NCBI RefSeq assembly: GCF_011057975.1 | Contig: NZ_CP049109.1 | Location: 1,767,001-1,831,000, forward strand | Origin: Sphingosinithalassobacter tenebrarum | GTDB taxonomy: Bacteria > Pseudomonadota > Alphaproteobacteria > Sphingomonadales > Sphingomonadaceae | DNA length: 64,000 bases | Reading direction: 5' to 3' | Part shown: piece by piece, positions 1 to 12,301 of the stretch | Position numbering within the stretch: position 1 is the first letter of the stretch | Layout: every line of letters starts with the position of its first letter | Program-made: the position numbers and the translations under genes | Notes under the pieces: model-generated | The model's database searches: none | Told to the model about the DNA's origin: nothing | Seen by the model: the letters and a program-made list of their open reading frames with translations, nothing else

Positions 1-723
1 GCGCGCGGCGAGCATCATGATCGGGCGGGGGAGGCCGATCGCCTTCACTTTCCGGTCGACCGCCACCCCGATGGCCCTGGCGAACTCGGCATGGCTCCAG
101 CCGTCCGCGCGGCCGTCATCGGCGTCGAACGTCATCCCGCCCATGCCGTCAGCCAATGCCAGCGCAAGCAGCAGACGACCGAGATCGCCGACTTCGATCA
201 CCGAGAGGCGCCCGCCCGGCGGGGTGAGCGCCAGTCCCTTCGCCGCCAGCTTGAACAATTCGAGCATTTCGAAATCGCCCGGGCCGTAGATGGCGGGCGG
301 TCTGACGATGCTCCAGTCGAGACCTGAGGCATGAACCAGCTTGTCGCCCTCTGCCTTCGACCAGCCATAGGTGGAGAGTTCGGGCTCGCGCGCGGCGAGC
401 GAGGAGACATGGACGAAGCGAGTAACGCCGGCGGCCTTCGCGGCGGCGATCATGTTCGCCACGCCTTCGATATTGCCCTGAACGAAGCCTTCGCGGGTGG
501 GCGCGTTCACCACGCCCGCAACATGGATCACTGCGTCGGCGCCGGACATCAGCCCGGTGAGCGATCGGGTGTCCGAAAGCGCGCCGGAGACCCAGATCAC
601 GCCGTCACGCGCGGGCTGTTCACGCCGGGTGAGCGCGCGGACCTGATGGCCGGCCGCCAGTGCCAGATCGATCAGCTTGCCGCCGACGAACCCCGTGCCG
701 CCGGTAAGGGCGAGCACGCTCAC
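1..723 (-). CDS. NAD(P)-dependent epimerase/dehydratase family protein (partial at window edge)
   Basis: This leftward frame starts with GTG at 723 and runs off the left edge of the window, giving 241 codons without a stop. The N-terminus shows a Rossmann nucleotide-binding loop (TGGTGFVGG, residues 7-15), typical of extended or atypical short-chain dehydrogenases. A YxxxK-like catalytic motif (YGWSK) follows near residue 120 and RPPAIYGPGD near 140. These features fit the NAD-dependent epimerase/NDUFA9-like family, whose members modify nucleotide sugars or serve as quinone-module assembly factors. Substrate cannot be told from sequence. It lies downstream of proB on the same strand but is separated from it by a 148-bp repeat-bearing gap, so co-transcription is uncertain. 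Confidence 0.8.
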   Translation of the reverse strand, partial: MSVLALTGGTGFVGGKLIDLALAAGHQVRALTRREQPARDGVIWVSGALSDTRSLTGLMSGADAVIHVAGVVNAPTREGFVQGNIEGVANMIAAAKAAGVTRFVHVSSLAAREPELSTYGWSKAEGDKLVHASGLDWSIVRPPAIYGPGDFEMLELFKLAAKGLALTPPGGRLSVIEVGDLGRLLLALALADGMGGMTFDADDGRADGWSHAEFARAIGVAVDRKVKAIGLPRPIMMLAAR

Positions 724-724
724 T

Positions 725-851
725 CTCCCCTCCCTGTAAGGGAGGGGCTGGGGGTGGGTGTACGGCCCGCAGGGGCGTGCGCCGCGACCGACGTTGAAGC
801 CGAACCTTTCGGTTCGGCACCCACCCCTAACCCCTCCCTGGAAGGGAGGGG
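725..851. repeat. Intergenic GC-rich inverted repeat
   Basis: The arms at 741-760 and 818-837 are complementary at 18 of 20 positions and are flanked by C/G-rich runs built on CCCTCCCT. A small perfect hairpin (CGAACC/GGTTCG, 801-816) sits inside. It fills most of the gap between proB and the epimerase gene. It resembles the dispersed intergenic palindromes of sphingomonad genomes. It could fold in RNA and may end or attenuate proB transcription. Confidence 0.6.
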
Positions 852-871
852 GATGGAGCGGGAACGATCAA

Positions 872-3096
<2,225 letters not shown>

Positions 3097-3133
3097 CTAG
3101 GGGCCAAAGGGCTTCGAGGGCGTGGGACTTTCC

Positions 3134-3295
3134 AATTCCTCCCCGAGCTGGCTCGGGGAGGGGGACCATCGCGCAGCGATGGTGGAGGGGCCCGGAGCGA
3201 AGCGGAGGGAATAGCCGCTGGTGTTGCGCAGTGCCCCTCCACCACCGGCCTGTGGCTGGCGGTCCTTCTCCCCAAGACAAGCTCGGGGAGGAATG
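3134..3295. repeat. Dispersed intergenic repeat, family A, copy 1
   Basis: A complex palindromic element with terminal CCTCCCCGAGC/GCTCGGGGAGG hairpins and an internal GGACCATCGC/GCGATGGT hairpin followed by GGAGGGG and later CCCCTCCACCACC. The same architecture recurs at 46473-46618, where the internal spacer differs. It occupies most of the 421-bp gap between obgE and the tetR-like gene (3064-3484). I see no gene in the rest of that gap. Confidence 0.75.
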
Positions 3296-3484
3296 GAACC
3301 TTCGAATGCATTCCCGCCGATTCGTCCGTCCCATCCCGCTCTCCAAAAAAACCGCGCAAATGCGTGCCAAGTTCGCAGTGTGTCGCGACGTAACGCGCGC
3401 GCGAGCGCGCCTGCGTGCGCCCGCGCGGGAGGCTGACGATTCTACGGAACGTAATGAGAACAGGCTTTGTAGGACAGCGAAAAA

Positions 3485-4072
3485 TCAGGGGTCCGGGTGG
3501 AGCGGCGCGGCCAGCAGCGCTTCGGTTGCGAGTTCGCGCGCGGTTCCGCGCGGCAGTCCCAGCGCATCGGCCATCGGTGCGCCGAGCAGCGCATCGCCCA
3601 GCGCCATCAGCACCAGATGCAGTGTTTCCCTTTGCAGCGCTTCGCCGTCATGCTGGTGATCCGCCGCGATCATGTCGACCAGCCGGTGGATCGAATCAAG
3701 AATGGGATCGAGCGCGTCGCGATTACCCGACAGGATCATCCAGCTCGCCAGCGCGCCGGCGCCCTGTTTGTCGAACGCGTCGAAAGTCAGGTCGACCACT
3801 TCGCGCGGATTGCGATCGCCGTCGCGGGCGCTCAGAATCGCCTCGCCCACGCGCGCGGTGACGCTTTCGCCGATATTCTCCGCCAGTGCCTTTTGCAGCC
3901 CCGCCGCCGACCCGAAATGGTGGAGCAGATTGGCATGTGTTCGCCCGATCCGCGCAGCCACCGCCTTGAGTGTCACCGCCTGCGGCCCCGCCTCGATCAG
4001 CAATGCGCGCGCGGCTTCGAGCGCGGCATCCCGCGATTCCTCCTGCGACAGGCGCTTTCTCGCTATTGACAT
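3485..4072 (-). CDS. TetR/AcrR family transcriptional regulator
   Basis: A 195-aa protein with an N-terminal TetR helix-turn-helix (residues about 10-55: AARALLIEAG, TLKAVAARIGRTHANLLHHFGS) and a divergent, largely helical ligand-binding domain. It is transcribed away from the neighbouring diiron-type hydrolase gene, with 51 bp between the two starts, so it probably controls that gene and itself. The ligand is unknown; lipid-like or xenobiotic ligands are usual for the family. A candidate operator overlaps its start codon. Confidence 0.88.
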   Translation of the reverse strand: MSIARKRLSQEESRDAALEAARALLIEAGPQAVTLKAVAARIGRTHANLLHHFGSAAGLQKALAENIGESVTARVGEAILSARDGDRNPREVVDLTFDAFDKQGAGALASWMILSGNRDALDPILDSIHRLVDMIAADHQHDGEALQRETLHLVLMALGDALLGAPMADALGLPRGTARELATEALLAAPLHPDP

Positions 4073-4078
4073 GAATGT
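4069..4078. promoter_or_regulatory. Candidate TetR operator overlapping the regulator start
   Basis: ACATGAATGT forms a 4-bp-arm palindrome (ACAT-GA-ATGT) with partial symmetry one and two bases further out, at the start codon of the leftward TetR gene. Position in the 51-bp divergent promoter suits autoregulation. The symmetry is short, so the call is tentative. Confidence 0.3.
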
Positions 4079-4123
4079 AAGTAAAGCCTAATTCCCCAAC
4101 CGGCTATTTTCTGGAGGAAACGC

Positions 4124-4981
4124 GTGCCGAAAGCAAAGACTCCGGCCGATCTGACGATCACCCCGCGCGACCGCCGCTTCGGCCGCGATACCGCGCAGCG
4201 CCGCTGGTGGTTGAACGGCGATCCGATTGCGACGGCCTTCTACAATGCGCTGTCTGTCACCTTTCCGAAGGGGGAGGGGTTTTTCATCGACAGTGTTCGC
4301 AGGTTCCGCGAAGGCACGCCGCCGCGGCTGCAGGCCGAAATCGCCGCATTCACCAAGCAGGAAGTGATGCACACGCGCGAGCATGTCGCGTTCAACCGGC
4401 ATGTGACCGGCGAGGGCTATGATATCAGCTCGCTCGAGGCCGATGTGCAGGAGCAGATCGACCTCGCCAAGTCGCGTCCCGAAATCGCCAGCCTGGCCGC
4501 GACGATGTGCCTTGAGCACTTCACTGCGATCCTTGCGCACGAATTGCTGGCGAACCCGAAGCACCTCGCGGGCGCCGATCCCGAGGCGGGCAGGCTGTGG
4601 CGCTGGCACGCGCTCGAGGAGATCGAGCATAAGGGCGTCGCCTACGACACCTGGCTGCACGCGACGCGCGACTGGAGCCGTTGGCAGCGGTGGAAGGTCA
4701 AGTCGATCGTCATGCTGCACACCACGTACCGCTTCGTGCGCGGGCGCAAGCGCGGCATGCTCGAACTGCTGCGACAGGACGGGCTCACCGGTCCGCGCGT
4801 TGCGTGGCGGCTCTTCTGGTACGCGTTCGGCAATCCCGGCATGGGGCGCAAGATTCTGGGCCAGTGGCTCGCTTTCTTCATGCCCGGCTTCCACCCCTGG
4901 AATCACGACGATCGCACGCTGATCGGCAAGGCCGAAAGCGATTATGCAGACGCGGTGCTGCCGGATACGGCCGCGGCCTGA
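4124..4981 (+). CDS. Predicted metal-dependent hydrolase (PF10118-type, ferritin-like)
   Basis: A 285-aa protein of the uncharacterised bacterial family annotated as putative metal-dependent hydrolases. It is all-helical with paired Glu/His motifs expected of a diiron or dinuclear metal site: QEVMHTREH near residue 87, [12 protein letters not shown] near 127 and [11 protein letters not shown] near 166. The start is GTG at 4124, preceded by GGAGGAAA. Family members are often encoded beside TetR regulators, as here. The true reaction is not known; metal-dependent hydrolase is a family label and not a demonstrated activity. Confidence 0.75.
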   Translation: MPKAKTPADLTITPRDRRFGRDTAQRRWWLNGDPIATAFYNALSVTFPKGEGFFIDSVRRFREGTPPRLQAEIAAFTKQEVMHTREHVAFNRHVTGEGYDISSLEADVQEQIDLAKSRPEIASLAATMCLEHFTAILAHELLANPKHLAGADPEAGRLWRWHALEEIEHKGVAYDTWLHATRDWSRWQRWKVKSIVMLHTTYRFVRGRKRGMLELLRQDGLTGPRVAWRLFWYAFGNPGMGRKILGQWLAFFMPGFHPWNHDDRTLIGKAESDYADAVLPDTAAA

Positions 4982-5028
4982 ACGTTCGCGCTTGCGGCGC
5001 CGTCCACGCCGCGCCAGATAGCGCGGCG

Positions 5029-6090
5029 ATGGATTTGCGCGACGGATTTGGGCTGACGGTGCCGCTGGTGCAGGCGCCGATGGCGGGTGTTTCAACGCCG
5101 GAGCTGGCTGCCGCCGTATCGAACGCGGGTGGGCTGGGATCGATCGGAGTCGGCGCCGCCGATGCCGAGGGTGCGGGGCGGATGATCGCCGAACTGCGGG
5201 CGCGCACCGACCGGCCGTTCAACGTCAATCTGTTCGCCCATGCCGCGCCCGCCGAGGATAGCGGGCGCGAAGCCGCGTGGCGCGAGACGCTGCGCCCGAT
5301 ATTCGCCGAGTTCGGCGCCGAGCCGCCGGAAAGGTTGCGCACCATTTATACCAGCTTCGTCGACGACCCGGCGATGCTGAAAATGCTGCTCGCGCTGCGT
5401 CCACCGATTGTCAGCTTCCATTTCGGCCTGCCGCCGGCCGAGGCGATCGCGGCGCTCAAGCGCGCTGGCATCTGCCTGCTCGCCTGCGCGACCAGCCCCC
5501 AGGAGGCGCGCGCCGTCGCCGATGCCGGGATCGACATGGTCGTCGCGCAGGGTATTGAGGCCGGGGGACATCGCGGCGTCTTCGATCCCGACGCGCGTGA
5601 CGATGCGCGGGGCACGATGGCGCTGACGCGGCTGCTGGTGCGGCAGGGGGCACTGCCCGTCATCGCCGCGGGCGGGATCATGGACGGGGCGGGGATTGCC
5701 GCCGCGCTGTCGCTCGGCGCAGTGGCCGCGCAGCTCGGCACGGCCTTTGTCGGCTGCCCCGAATCATCGGCGGATGCGGCCTATCGCGAAGCGCTTGCCG
5801 GGCCCGGCGCCGCGCATACGCAAATGACGTCGCTGATCTCCGGCAGGCCCGCGCGGGCGCTGCCCAATCGGTTCACGGCGCTGGCGGCGGCGATAAGCGG
5901 TGCGAGCCCGCCCGATTATCCGCGCGCCTATGACGCGGGCAAGGCGCTCAACGCGGCAGCAAAGACGCAGGGCGAAACCGGATTCGGCGCGCAATGGGCG
6001 GGGCAGGGCGCGCCGCTCGCACGATCGATGCCCGCCGCGAAGCTGGTTGCCCTGCTTCGCGACGAACTGGCGGCGGCGCTCGGGCGTTAA
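5029..6090 (+). CDS. Nitronate monooxygenase family flavoprotein
   Basis: A TIM-barrel FMN enzyme of the nitronate monooxygenase / 2-nitropropane dioxygenase family, 353 aa. Family signatures seen are [27 protein letters not shown] at the N-terminus, [10 protein letters not shown] in the middle and PVIAAGGI plus [12 protein letters not shown] for FMN phosphate binding. Such enzymes oxidise alkyl nitronates such as propionate-3-nitronate, with oxygen as co-substrate. The start ATG at 5029 is 48 bp after the upstream gene, so the two may be co-transcribed. Substrate specificity cannot be decided here. Confidence 0.85.
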   Translation: MDLRDGFGLTVPLVQAPMAGVSTPELAAAVSNAGGLGSIGVGAADAEGAGRMIAELRARTDRPFNVNLFAHAAPAEDSGREAAWRETLRPIFAEFGAEPPERLRTIYTSFVDDPAMLKMLLALRPPIVSFHFGLPPAEAIAALKRAGICLLACATSPQEARAVADAGIDMVVAQGIEAGGHRGVFDPDARDDARGTMALTRLLVRQGALPVIAAGGIMDGAGIAAALSLGAVAAQLGTAFVGCPESSADAAYREALAGPGAAHTQMTSLISGRPARALPNRFTALAAAISGASPPDYPRAYDAGKALNAAAKTQGETGFGAQWAGQGAPLARSMPAAKLVALLRDELAAALGR

Positions 6091-6094
6091 GCCG

Positions 6095-6655
6095 TCACGC
6101 CGCCATTCGAACGTCGTCGGGATCGTCTCCCGTCGCCTTTTCCGCAGCCATATCGAGCGTGTAGCGCGCGCAGGGGGCTTCGGTGCCGCGTCCGCGCGAA
6201 TGGATCTGCCGGACTTCGCCCGTTGCCTTGAACCCCAGCTTGCGCAGCACCTTGCCCGATGCGGGATTGTCGAGGAAATGGCCGGCTTCGATGTGGCGCA
6301 CGCCCATCGCGCGGACGGCGGCGAGCACGCCGCGCCCCGCCTCGGTCGCATAGCCGCGGCCCCAGGCATCGGGGGTGATCCAATAGCCCAGCTCATGCAT
6401 CGCGCCTTCGAGCGGTTCTACGCCGATCATGCCGACGATCCGCACTCCGGCATTTTCATGCGCGAGGATCAGGAAGCGGCTGACCATCGGATCGGTCCAG
6501 CCCGCCAGAAATTCCTCCGCATCGCCAAGCGCATAGGGCCAGGGCGCACGCGAGATGTTCTTCACCACGCTTTCATGCCCAATCGCGCGGGCGAGTTCCG
6601 GCGCATCCTCGATCCAGCCGGGCCGCAACATCAGTCTCTGCGTACGCACGAACAT
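6095..6655 (-). CDS. GNAT family N-acetyltransferase (RimJ/RimL-like)
   Basis: An acetyltransferase of the RimJ/RimL subgroup, 186 aa from the chosen ATG at 6655. That start is preceded by AGGAG at suitable spacing; the frame is open further upstream but without comparable support. The acetyl-CoA pocket motif is recognisable around ITPDAWGRGYATEAG, followed by the AGHFLDNPASGKVLRKLGF segment common to ribosomal-protein or small-molecule acetyltransferases. It converges with the nitronate monooxygenase gene (4-bp gap). The acceptor is unknown. Confidence 0.82.
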   Translation of the reverse strand: MFVRTQRLMLRPGWIEDAPELARAIGHESVVKNISRAPWPYALGDAEEFLAGWTDPMVSRFLILAHENAGVRIVGMIGVEPLEGAMHELGYWITPDAWGRGYATEAGRGVLAAVRAMGVRHIEAGHFLDNPASGKVLRKLGFKATGEVRQIHSRGRGTEAPCARYTLDMAAEKATGDDPDDVRMAA

Positions 6656-6737
6656 GCCGACTCTCCTCAGTCGTTTGCGGCCGCCCATGACGCATCGCCG
6701 TGACGCGCCGGTTGCAGTCCGCAGGGGAGGGAGCATG

Positions 6738-6775
6738 AAAAAAGGGAGACCGGGGCGGACCCGTCTCCCTTTTTT
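6738..6775. terminator. Bidirectional intrinsic terminator
   Basis: A 13-bp perfect stem (AAAAAAGGGAGAC paired with GTCTCCCTTTTTT) with a 12-base loop lies between rpmA and the GNAT gene. With A-run and T-run on the flanks it can act in either direction; the natural user is the leftward rplU-rpmA transcript. Confidence 0.85.
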
Positions 6776-6838
6776 CGGTCTGGTTCGGCTGTCGAACCCG
6801 GGTCTGCCCTGGTGGGCAACCCGGTTGGTCGCCCGATG

Positions 6839-7108
6839 TTACTCGGCGGCTTCCGCCATCGCGTCTACCGAAATGAATTTGCGGCCAAGCTTGCCCTGCT
6901 TGAACGAGACACGGCCGTCGGTGAGCGCGAACAGGGTATGGTCCTTGCCGATACCGACGTTCGTGCCCGGATAGAATTTGGTGCCGCGCTGACGCACGAG
7001 AATGTTGCCGGCGATGACGGCTTCACCACCGAACTTCTTCACGCCAAGGCGCTTGGATTCCGAATCGCGACCGTTACGCGACGAGCCGCCTGCTTTCTTA
7101 TGTGCCAT
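6839..7108 (-). CDS. rpmA: 50S ribosomal protein L27
   Basis: An 89-aa protein beginning [20 protein letters not shown], the conserved L27 N-terminal tail that reaches the peptidyl transferase centre, followed by LGVKKFGGE and [15 protein letters not shown]. It follows rplU by 31 bp in the usual L21-L27 operon and is followed by a strong terminator. There is no N-terminal extension of the kind cleaved in Firmicutes. Confidence 0.99.
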   Translation of the reverse strand: MAHKKAGGSSRNGRDSESKRLGVKKFGGEAVIAGNILVRQRGTKFYPGTNVGIGKDHTLFALTDGRVSFKQGKLGRKFISVDAMAEAAE

Positions 7109-7139
7109 GAGTGACTACTCCTCAGATCTCAGTTGCGGC

Positions 7140-7511
7140 TCAGGCTTCGGCGGCCGGAGCTTCGGCTTCCGGCGCGGCGTCGGCCTTCTTCTTGGCGGCA
7201 GCCTTCTTCTTCGCTTCGCCGATCGCAGTGATCTTCAGGATCGTGTGCTGCTGGCGATGGCCGTTCTTGCGGCGATAATTGTGGCGACGACGCTTCTTGA
7301 AGACGATCACCTTCTCGCCCTTGGCCTGCGCGATGATTTCGGCCGAGACGGTCAGGCCGTCGGTCGGCTTCAGGTCGCTGCCTTCGCCGGCGAGCAGCAC
7401 ATCGTCCAGCGTGACCGACGAACCGGCCTCACCGTCGAGCTTCTCGACCACGATCTTGTCTCCCGCGGCAACGCGATACTGCTTGCCGCCCGTGCGCACC
7501 ACTGCGAACAT
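7140..7511 (-). CDS. rplU: 50S ribosomal protein L21
   Basis: The 123-aa product opens with [14 protein letters not shown] and contains [18 protein letters not shown], the RNA-binding signature of L21. The C-terminus carries an Ala/Lys/Glu-rich tail (about 25 residues), common in alphaproteobacteria. It is the promoter-proximal gene of the rplU-rpmA operon. Confidence 0.99.
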   Translation of the reverse strand: MFAVVRTGGKQYRVAAGDKIVVEKLDGEAGSSVTLDDVLLAGEGSDLKPTDGLTVSAEIIAQAKGEKVIVFKKRRRHNYRRKNGHRQQHTILKITAIGEAKKKAAAKKKADAAPEAEAPAAEA

Positions 7512-7641
7512 CGGTTTTTCTCTTCTTCAAACTGCATGTGCCCGCGAAGACATGGGTCTCCGCAGGAGGAAGGGGGCGGGTAAGCGAACGGGGCGGTTAA
7601 GTCAACCGTCCGTGCCGCGAATTTAGGTCGATATCATCGCC

Positions 7642-8022
7642 TCAGTGGCGATGGACGCGCTTGAGCTGATAGCGGCCGCCGGCAAAGTGATCGAACAGTC
7701 CGCTGATCGCGGGGTGCTCCACGGGTTCGTCGCTGCCGTCGACTTCCAGATTCTGCTGGCTGACATAGGCGACATAAGCCGAATCCGGGTTTTCGGCGAG
7801 GATGTGATAGAAAGGCTGATCCTTTGCCGGGCGGGCATCTTCCGGGATCGCCTCATACCATTCCTCGGTATTGGCAAAGACCGGATCGACGTCGAAGATC
7901 ACGCCGCGGAAATCGAAGAGCCGATGCCGCACGACATCGCCGATCGAAAAACGCGCATGCGCGACTGGCGGCATGGGAACGCCCGTTTCGAGCGAATCGC
8001 CCGTGGTAAAAACGCGGGTCAT
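7642..8022 (-). CDS. hspQ: Heat shock protein HspQ (hemimethylated DNA-binding/YccV-like)
   Basis: A small protein of the HspQ/YccV family, which in E. coli stimulates Lon proteolysis and binds hemimethylated DNA. The core FSIGDVVRHRLFDFRGVIFDVDP, followed by WYEAIPEDARPAKDQPFYHIL and YVSQQNL, is characteristic. The first start gives 126 aa; an internal ATG at 7974 would give 110 aa, closer to the usual family length, and neither has a well-spaced ribosome binding site. Monocistronic. Confidence 0.9.
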   Translation of the reverse strand: MTRVFTTGDSLETGVPMPPVAHARFSIGDVVRHRLFDFRGVIFDVDPVFANTEEWYEAIPEDARPAKDQPFYHILAENPDSAYVAYVSQQNLEVDGSDEPVEHPAISGLFDHFAGGRYQLKRVHRH

Positions 8023-8157
8023 GTCCTTAATCTAGGCATTTCCCGCCCGGGCACAAGCGCCGGGGCTTGCGGACCGTCCCGCTTCGGGCTAATGGCCCGC
8101 CCTCCAACGACCGGCGCGTTTGATTTGCCAGGCGAATCGCACGCGCTACCGCTTCGC

Positions 8158-8247
8158 GGAGAGGTGGCAGAGAGGTCGAATGCGCCGCACTCGAAATGCG
8201 GTTTACGGGCAACCGTAACGTGGGTTCGAATCCCACCCTCTCCGCCA
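8158..8247 (+). tRNA. tRNA-Ser (anticodon CGA)
   Basis: The acceptor stem GGAGAGG pairs with CCTCTCC, the anticodon stem CCGCA/TGCGG holds loop CTCGAAA (anticodon CGA, reads UCG), and the long class-II variable arm (TTACGG/CCGTAA) is typical of tRNA-Ser. The T arm is GTGGG-TTCGAAT-CCCAC. Discriminator G and CCA are encoded. Confidence 0.97.
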
Positions 8248-8402
8248 TTCTTTATGCGCTACCGCCTTCGACTGCTTGAGTGCGGGGGCCGAGTGCGAGC
8301 TTCGTCCCGAACGCTCCGCAAATTTATGAAGGCCTGTCGCCTGCGCGTGTGAAGCGGCGCTGTGCATGGCTGCTCCCGGCGGCGCTCGTCCGCCGCGAAT
8401 CA

Positions 8403-9524
8403 TCAGCCATTGGCGATCATCTTGCGGAAACGCCCCAGCGCGATCGCGAAGAACAGCGCGCCGATGGCGGCGCTGGCGAGCAATTGCGGCCAGACAACAT
8501 CGAGCCCCGCGCCGCGGAACAATATCGCCTGGCCCAGTTCGACGAAATGCGTGGTCGGCGCGGCGAGCATGACGGTCTGCACGAACTCCGGCATGTTCTC
8601 GCGCGGGGTCGTCCCGCCGGAGAGCATCTGGAGCGGCAGCAGCACCAGCACCACCAGCATCCCGAATTGCGGCATGTTGCGCGACAGCGTGGCCATGAAG
8701 ATGCCGAGCGAGGTCGTCGCGAACAGGACAAGCGCCGCTCCGGTGAAGAACAGCGGCAGCGACCCGGCGACGGGGACGCCGAGCAGCCCGCGCGCGACGA
8801 GGTTGAGCGACAGCGCCGAAGCGACCAGCACCACCATCCCCATCGACCAGATCTTGGAGATCATGATCTCGGCGGGCGTCACCGGCATCACCAGCAGATG
8901 CTCGATCGTGCCGTGCTCGCGCTCGCGGATCAGCGCCGCGCCGGTGAGGATGATCGACAGCATCGTGATCTGGTTGATGATCTGCGACAGGCTGCCGAAC
9001 CAGCTCTTGTCGAGCGTGGGGTTGAATCGCGCGCGTTCCTCGAGCCGCACGCGCGACGCGGCGTCGCTGCCCGAGCCCAGAAAGGTCGCGACTTCGCCGA
9101 GCACGATCTGCTGGATATAGCCGCTGCCGGCAAAGGCCTGCGACATGCGCGTCGCATCGGTGTTGAGCTGGATCTCCGCGCCGCGATTCGCCAGCACGTC
9201 GGCCTGAAACTCGGCGGGGATGTGCAGCACGAAGGTATAGATGCCCGCATCCATCCCCGCGTCCATCTGCGCCGGCGTGATCATTTCGGGCGGGCTGAAC
9301 TGCGGCGGATAGAATGCCGAGACGATGCGCTGCGAGAGCGGCGAATGATCCTCGTCGACAATGGCGATCGCGGCATTGTTCATCGTTTCGGGCATCGACG
9401 ACGCCGAACTGTAGACGGCGAAGGTGAAGGTGAAGACGATCAGCACGAGCATGATCGGATCGCGCCACAGGCTCCACAATTCCTTGATGCCGAGCCGGTA
9501 GATGTTGGAGAGCGTCTGCCGCAT
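8403..9524 (-). CDS. ABC-2 type permease (YhhJ-like)
   Basis: A membrane permease of 373 aa. One N-terminal transmembrane helix (about residues 23-42) is followed by a large extracytoplasmic domain to about residue 185, then five or so helices at the C-terminus. The REREHGTIEHLLVMPVTPAEI stretch is the signature of ABC-2 exporters of the YhhJ/YbhS type. It begins one base after the stop of the RbbA-like gene and is the last gene of a four-gene exporter operon, likely the second half of the transport pore. Confidence 0.9.
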   Translation of the reverse strand: MRQTLSNIYRLGIKELWSLWRDPIMLVLIVFTFTFAVYSSASSMPETMNNAAIAIVDEDHSPLSQRIVSAFYPPQFSPPEMITPAQMDAGMDAGIYTFVLHIPAEFQADVLANRGAEIQLNTDATRMSQAFAGSGYIQQIVLGEVATFLGSGSDAASRVRLEERARFNPTLDKSWFGSLSQIINQITMLSIILTGAALIREREHGTIEHLLVMPVTPAEIMISKIWSMGMVVLVASALSLNLVARGLLGVPVAGSLPLFFTGAALVLFATTSLGIFMATLSRNMPQFGMLVVLVLLPLQMLSGGTTPRENMPEFVQTVMLAAPTTHFVELGQAILFRGAGLDVVWPQLLASAAIGALFFAIALGRFRKMIANG

Positions 9525-9525
9525 C

Positions 9526-12297
9526 CTATCGCTCCTGTTTCCTGAGCAGCAGCACCGCCGCGCCCATGATCACCGGGACGGCCAGCGCCAGCGGCACGAA
9601 GGATCCGATCAGATCGCCGAACCCCAGCGCCTTGCTGAAGACGCCCTTGCTGATCGTGAACATGTGGCTGGCGGGATAGATTTCGCCGATCGTCCGCCCG
9701 GCGCCCTGCAGCGAGGAGACCGGATCGATCATCCCGCCAAAGGTCGTCGCCGGGATCAGCGTCCCCACCATCGCCAGGAACAGGGCGGCGATCTGGCTCT
9801 TGGTCATCGCCGAGGCGAGCAGCCCCATTCCCGTCGCGATCACCGAGAAGATCAGGCCTGCGAGCAGCAACGCCAACAGGCTGCCTTTCAGCGGCACGCC
9901 GAACAGGAACACCGCCATCAGCAGCATCAGCAGGAAATTGACCATCGCCAGCGCGACATAGGGAAGCTGCTTGCCGAACAGGAACTCGCTGCGCCGCACC
10001 GGAGTGACGTAGAGGTTGATGATCGATCCCATTTCCTTTTCGCGCACCACGGCGAGCGCGGTGAGCATGGCGGGCAGCATCAGCAGCAGCAGCGGGATGA
10101 CCGACGGCACCATCGCGGGGAGACTTTCGACATCGGGATTGTAGCGGAAACGGTTTTCCACCGATACGCGCCCCGTCGTGGCGCTCATGCCCTGCATCCG
10201 CGCCTGGGTGGCGAGCCAATGCTGGTGCAGCCCCTGGAGATAGCCCTGCACCGTTTCGGCGCGCTGCGGCATCGCGCCGTCGAACCAGGCGCCGATCGCT
10301 ACCGAATCGCCGCGCATCACGTCACGGCCGAAGCCGGGCGGAATCTCGATCGCCAGCGCCAGCTCGCCGCTGCGCATCCGCTTGTCGAGATCGGCATAGT
10401 CGCGGATCGGCGGCTGTTCGACGAAATAGCGCGATCCGGCGATATCGAGCTGATAGTTGCGGCTGATCTGGCTCTGGTCGTGATCGAGCACGGCATAGCG
10501 CAGGTCGCTCACATCCATGCTGATGCCGAATCCCATCACCAGCAGCAGGATCACCGATCCTACCGTCGCCAGAGTCGCGCGCAGCGGATCGCGCTGCACT
10601 TCCAGCGCCTCGCGCCAGACATAGCTGAGCATGCGCTGCAGGCTGAACCCACGGGTGACGCGGGGCTGCGCATCCGTCGCGACAAGGGCGGGCCCCTCGG
10701 TCTCGGACCCGGTGTCGCCACTCGTATCGGGGTCGGGCGCCGCTTCGCCGCCCGCTTCGACCAGATAGCCGATAAACGCTTCCTCAAGCGACGCTGCGCC
10801 GCGCTTTTCCACGAGATGCGCGGGAGCGTCGCTGTCGAGCACCTTGCCGGCATGCATCATCGACATGCGATCGCAGCGCTCGGCCTCGTTCATGAAATGG
10901 GTGGAGATGAAGATCGTCACCTTGTCGCGCCGCGACAGTTCGACCAGCAGCCGCCAGAAGGCGTCGCGTGCGACCGGATCGACGCCCGAGGTCGGTTCGT
11001 CGAGGATCAGCAGTTCGGGCTTGTGCACCATCGATACCGCGAGCGAGAGCCGCTGGCGCATGCCGAGCGGCAATTTCGGCGGCAGCTCTTCAAGCACGCG
11101 CTCCAGCCCGAACCGCTCGACCATTTCGGCGACGCGATCGGGTATCGCTTCGGGCGGCACATGGAACAGCCGCGCGTGGAGCTCCAGATTCTGCCGGACG
11201 GTGAGTTCGGAATAGAGCGAGAAGGACTGGCTCATATAACCGACGCGCCGCCGCGTATCGATGTCCTTGGGGTCGACTTCGTTGCCGAACAGCCAGGCCT
11301 GGCCCTCGCTCGCCGGGAGCAGGCCGGTGAGCATCTTCATCGTCGTCGTCTTGCCGCAGCCGTTCGAACCCAGAAAGCCGAAGATTTCGCCGCGCCGGAT
11401 GCGGAAATCGACATGGTCGACCGCCGTGAAATCGCCGAACCGCTTGGTGAGATTTTTCGCCTCGATCGCGATATCGTGATCGTCCGCGTCGAGCGGCGGA
11501 ATCACAACCGGCTCATGGCCGCGCTTCTTCTCTTCGGGCAACAGCGCGACGAACGCGGTTTCCAGATTGTCGCTGCCGGTGCGTGCAAGCAGCTCGGCGG
11601 GCGTGCCGCTCGCGAGCAATTGCCCGTCGTCCATCGCGTAGAGCCGATCGAACCGCTGCGCCTCGTCCATATAGGCCGTCGCGACGATGACGCTCATCGC
11701 CGGGCGTTCAGCGCGGATAGTGTTGATCAGATCCCAGAATTGCGCGCGGGCGAGCGGATCGACGCCCGTGGTCGGCTCGTCGAGAATGAGCAGGTCGGGA
11801 TCGTGGATCAGCGCGCAGCACAGCCCCAGCTTCTGCTTCATGCCGCCCGACAACTTCCCGGCCGGGCGGTCGAGAAAGGGGAACAGTCCGGTGCTGCGCG
11901 TCAGGCTGTCGATCCGGCGACGGCGTTCGCCGGTGCCGTGCCCGAACAGCCGGCCGAAAAACTGCAGATTTTCCTCGACCGACAGAGTGGGGTAGAGATT
12001 CTTGCCCAGCCCCTGCGGCATATAGGCGATGCGCGGGCAGATGGCGTCGCGGTGGCGGGCATCGGCGATGTCGCCGCCCAGAACCTGCGCGCTGCCCTCG
12101 CGAAAGGCGCGCGCACCCGCGATGATCGCAAGCAGGCTCGACTTGCCGACCCCGTCCGGGCCGATCAGCCCCGCCATCGTTCCGGCGGGAATGTCGAGAT
12201 CGATGCCGTGCAGCGCCTCGGTCTTGCCGTAGTGCAGCGTCAGCCCGCGCACACAAACCACGGCGCGGGCATCGTCACTGGCCGCGTGCAGCGTCAC
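9526..12297 (-). CDS. rbbA: RbbA-like ABC transporter, two ATPase domains fused to an ABC-2 permease
   Basis: A 923-aa fusion: ATPase 1 (Walker [10 protein letters not shown], signature LSGGM, Walker [11 protein letters not shown]), ATPase 2 (Walker [10 protein letters not shown], Walker [11 protein letters not shown]) and a C-terminal ABC-2 permease with about six transmembrane segments. The second signature motif reads LPLGM in place of LSGGQ, so site two may be less active. I chose the GTG at 12297 because a GGGGAG site precedes it at 7 bases and it lies 4 bases after the HlyD stop. The same architecture occurs in E. coli RbbA/YhiH beside yhiI and yhhJ. The likely role is efflux of drugs or other small compounds; RbbA's reported ribosome ATPase role is not implied. 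Confidence 0.9.
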   Translation of the reverse strand: MTLHAASDDARAVVCVRGLTLHYGKTEALHGIDLDIPAGTMAGLIGPDGVGKSSLLAIIAGARAFREGSAQVLGGDIADARHRDAICPRIAYMPQGLGKNLYPTLSVEENLQFFGRLFGHGTGERRRRIDSLTRSTGLFPFLDRPAGKLSGGMKQKLGLCCALIHDPDLLILDEPTTGVDPLARAQFWDLINTIRAERPAMSVIVATAYMDEAQRFDRLYAMDDGQLLASGTPAELLARTGSDNLETAFVALLPEEKKRGHEPVVIPPLDADDHDIAIEAKNLTKRFGDFTAVDHVDFRIRRGEIFGFLGSNGCGKTTTMKMLTGLLPASEGQAWLFGNEVDPKDIDTRRRVGYMSQSFSLYSELTVRQNLELHARLFHVPPEAIPDRVAEMVERFGLERVLEELPPKLPLGMRQRLSLAVSMVHKPELLILDEPTSGVDPVARDAFWRLLVELSRRDKVTIFISTHFMNEAERCDRMSMMHAGKVLDSDAPAHLVEKRGAASLEEAFIGYLVEAGGEAAPDPDTSGDTGSETEGPALVATDAQPRVTRGFSLQRMLSYVWREALEVQRDPLRATLATVGSVILLLVMGFGISMDVSDLRYAVLDHDQSQISRNYQLDIAGSRYFVEQPPIRDYADLDKRMRSGELALAIEIPPGFGRDVMRGDSVAIGAWFDGAMPQRAETVQGYLQGLHQHWLATQARMQGMSATTGRVSVENRFRYNPDVESLPAMVPSVIPLLLLMLPAMLTALAVVREKEMGSIINLYVTPVRRSEFLFGKQLPYVALAMVNFLLMLLMAVFLFGVPLKGSLLALLLAGLIFSVIATGMGLLASAMTKSQIAALFLAMVGTLIPATTFGGMIDPVSSLQGAGRTIGEIYPASHMFTISKGVFSKALGFGDLIGSFVPLALAVPVIMGAAVLLLRKQER

Positions 12298-12301
12298 GCA
12301 T

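Noticed and set aside
8248..8402. Possible small gene or terminator between tRNA-Ser and the ABC permease
   Set aside because: No convincing start, ribosome binding site or stem with U-run was seen.
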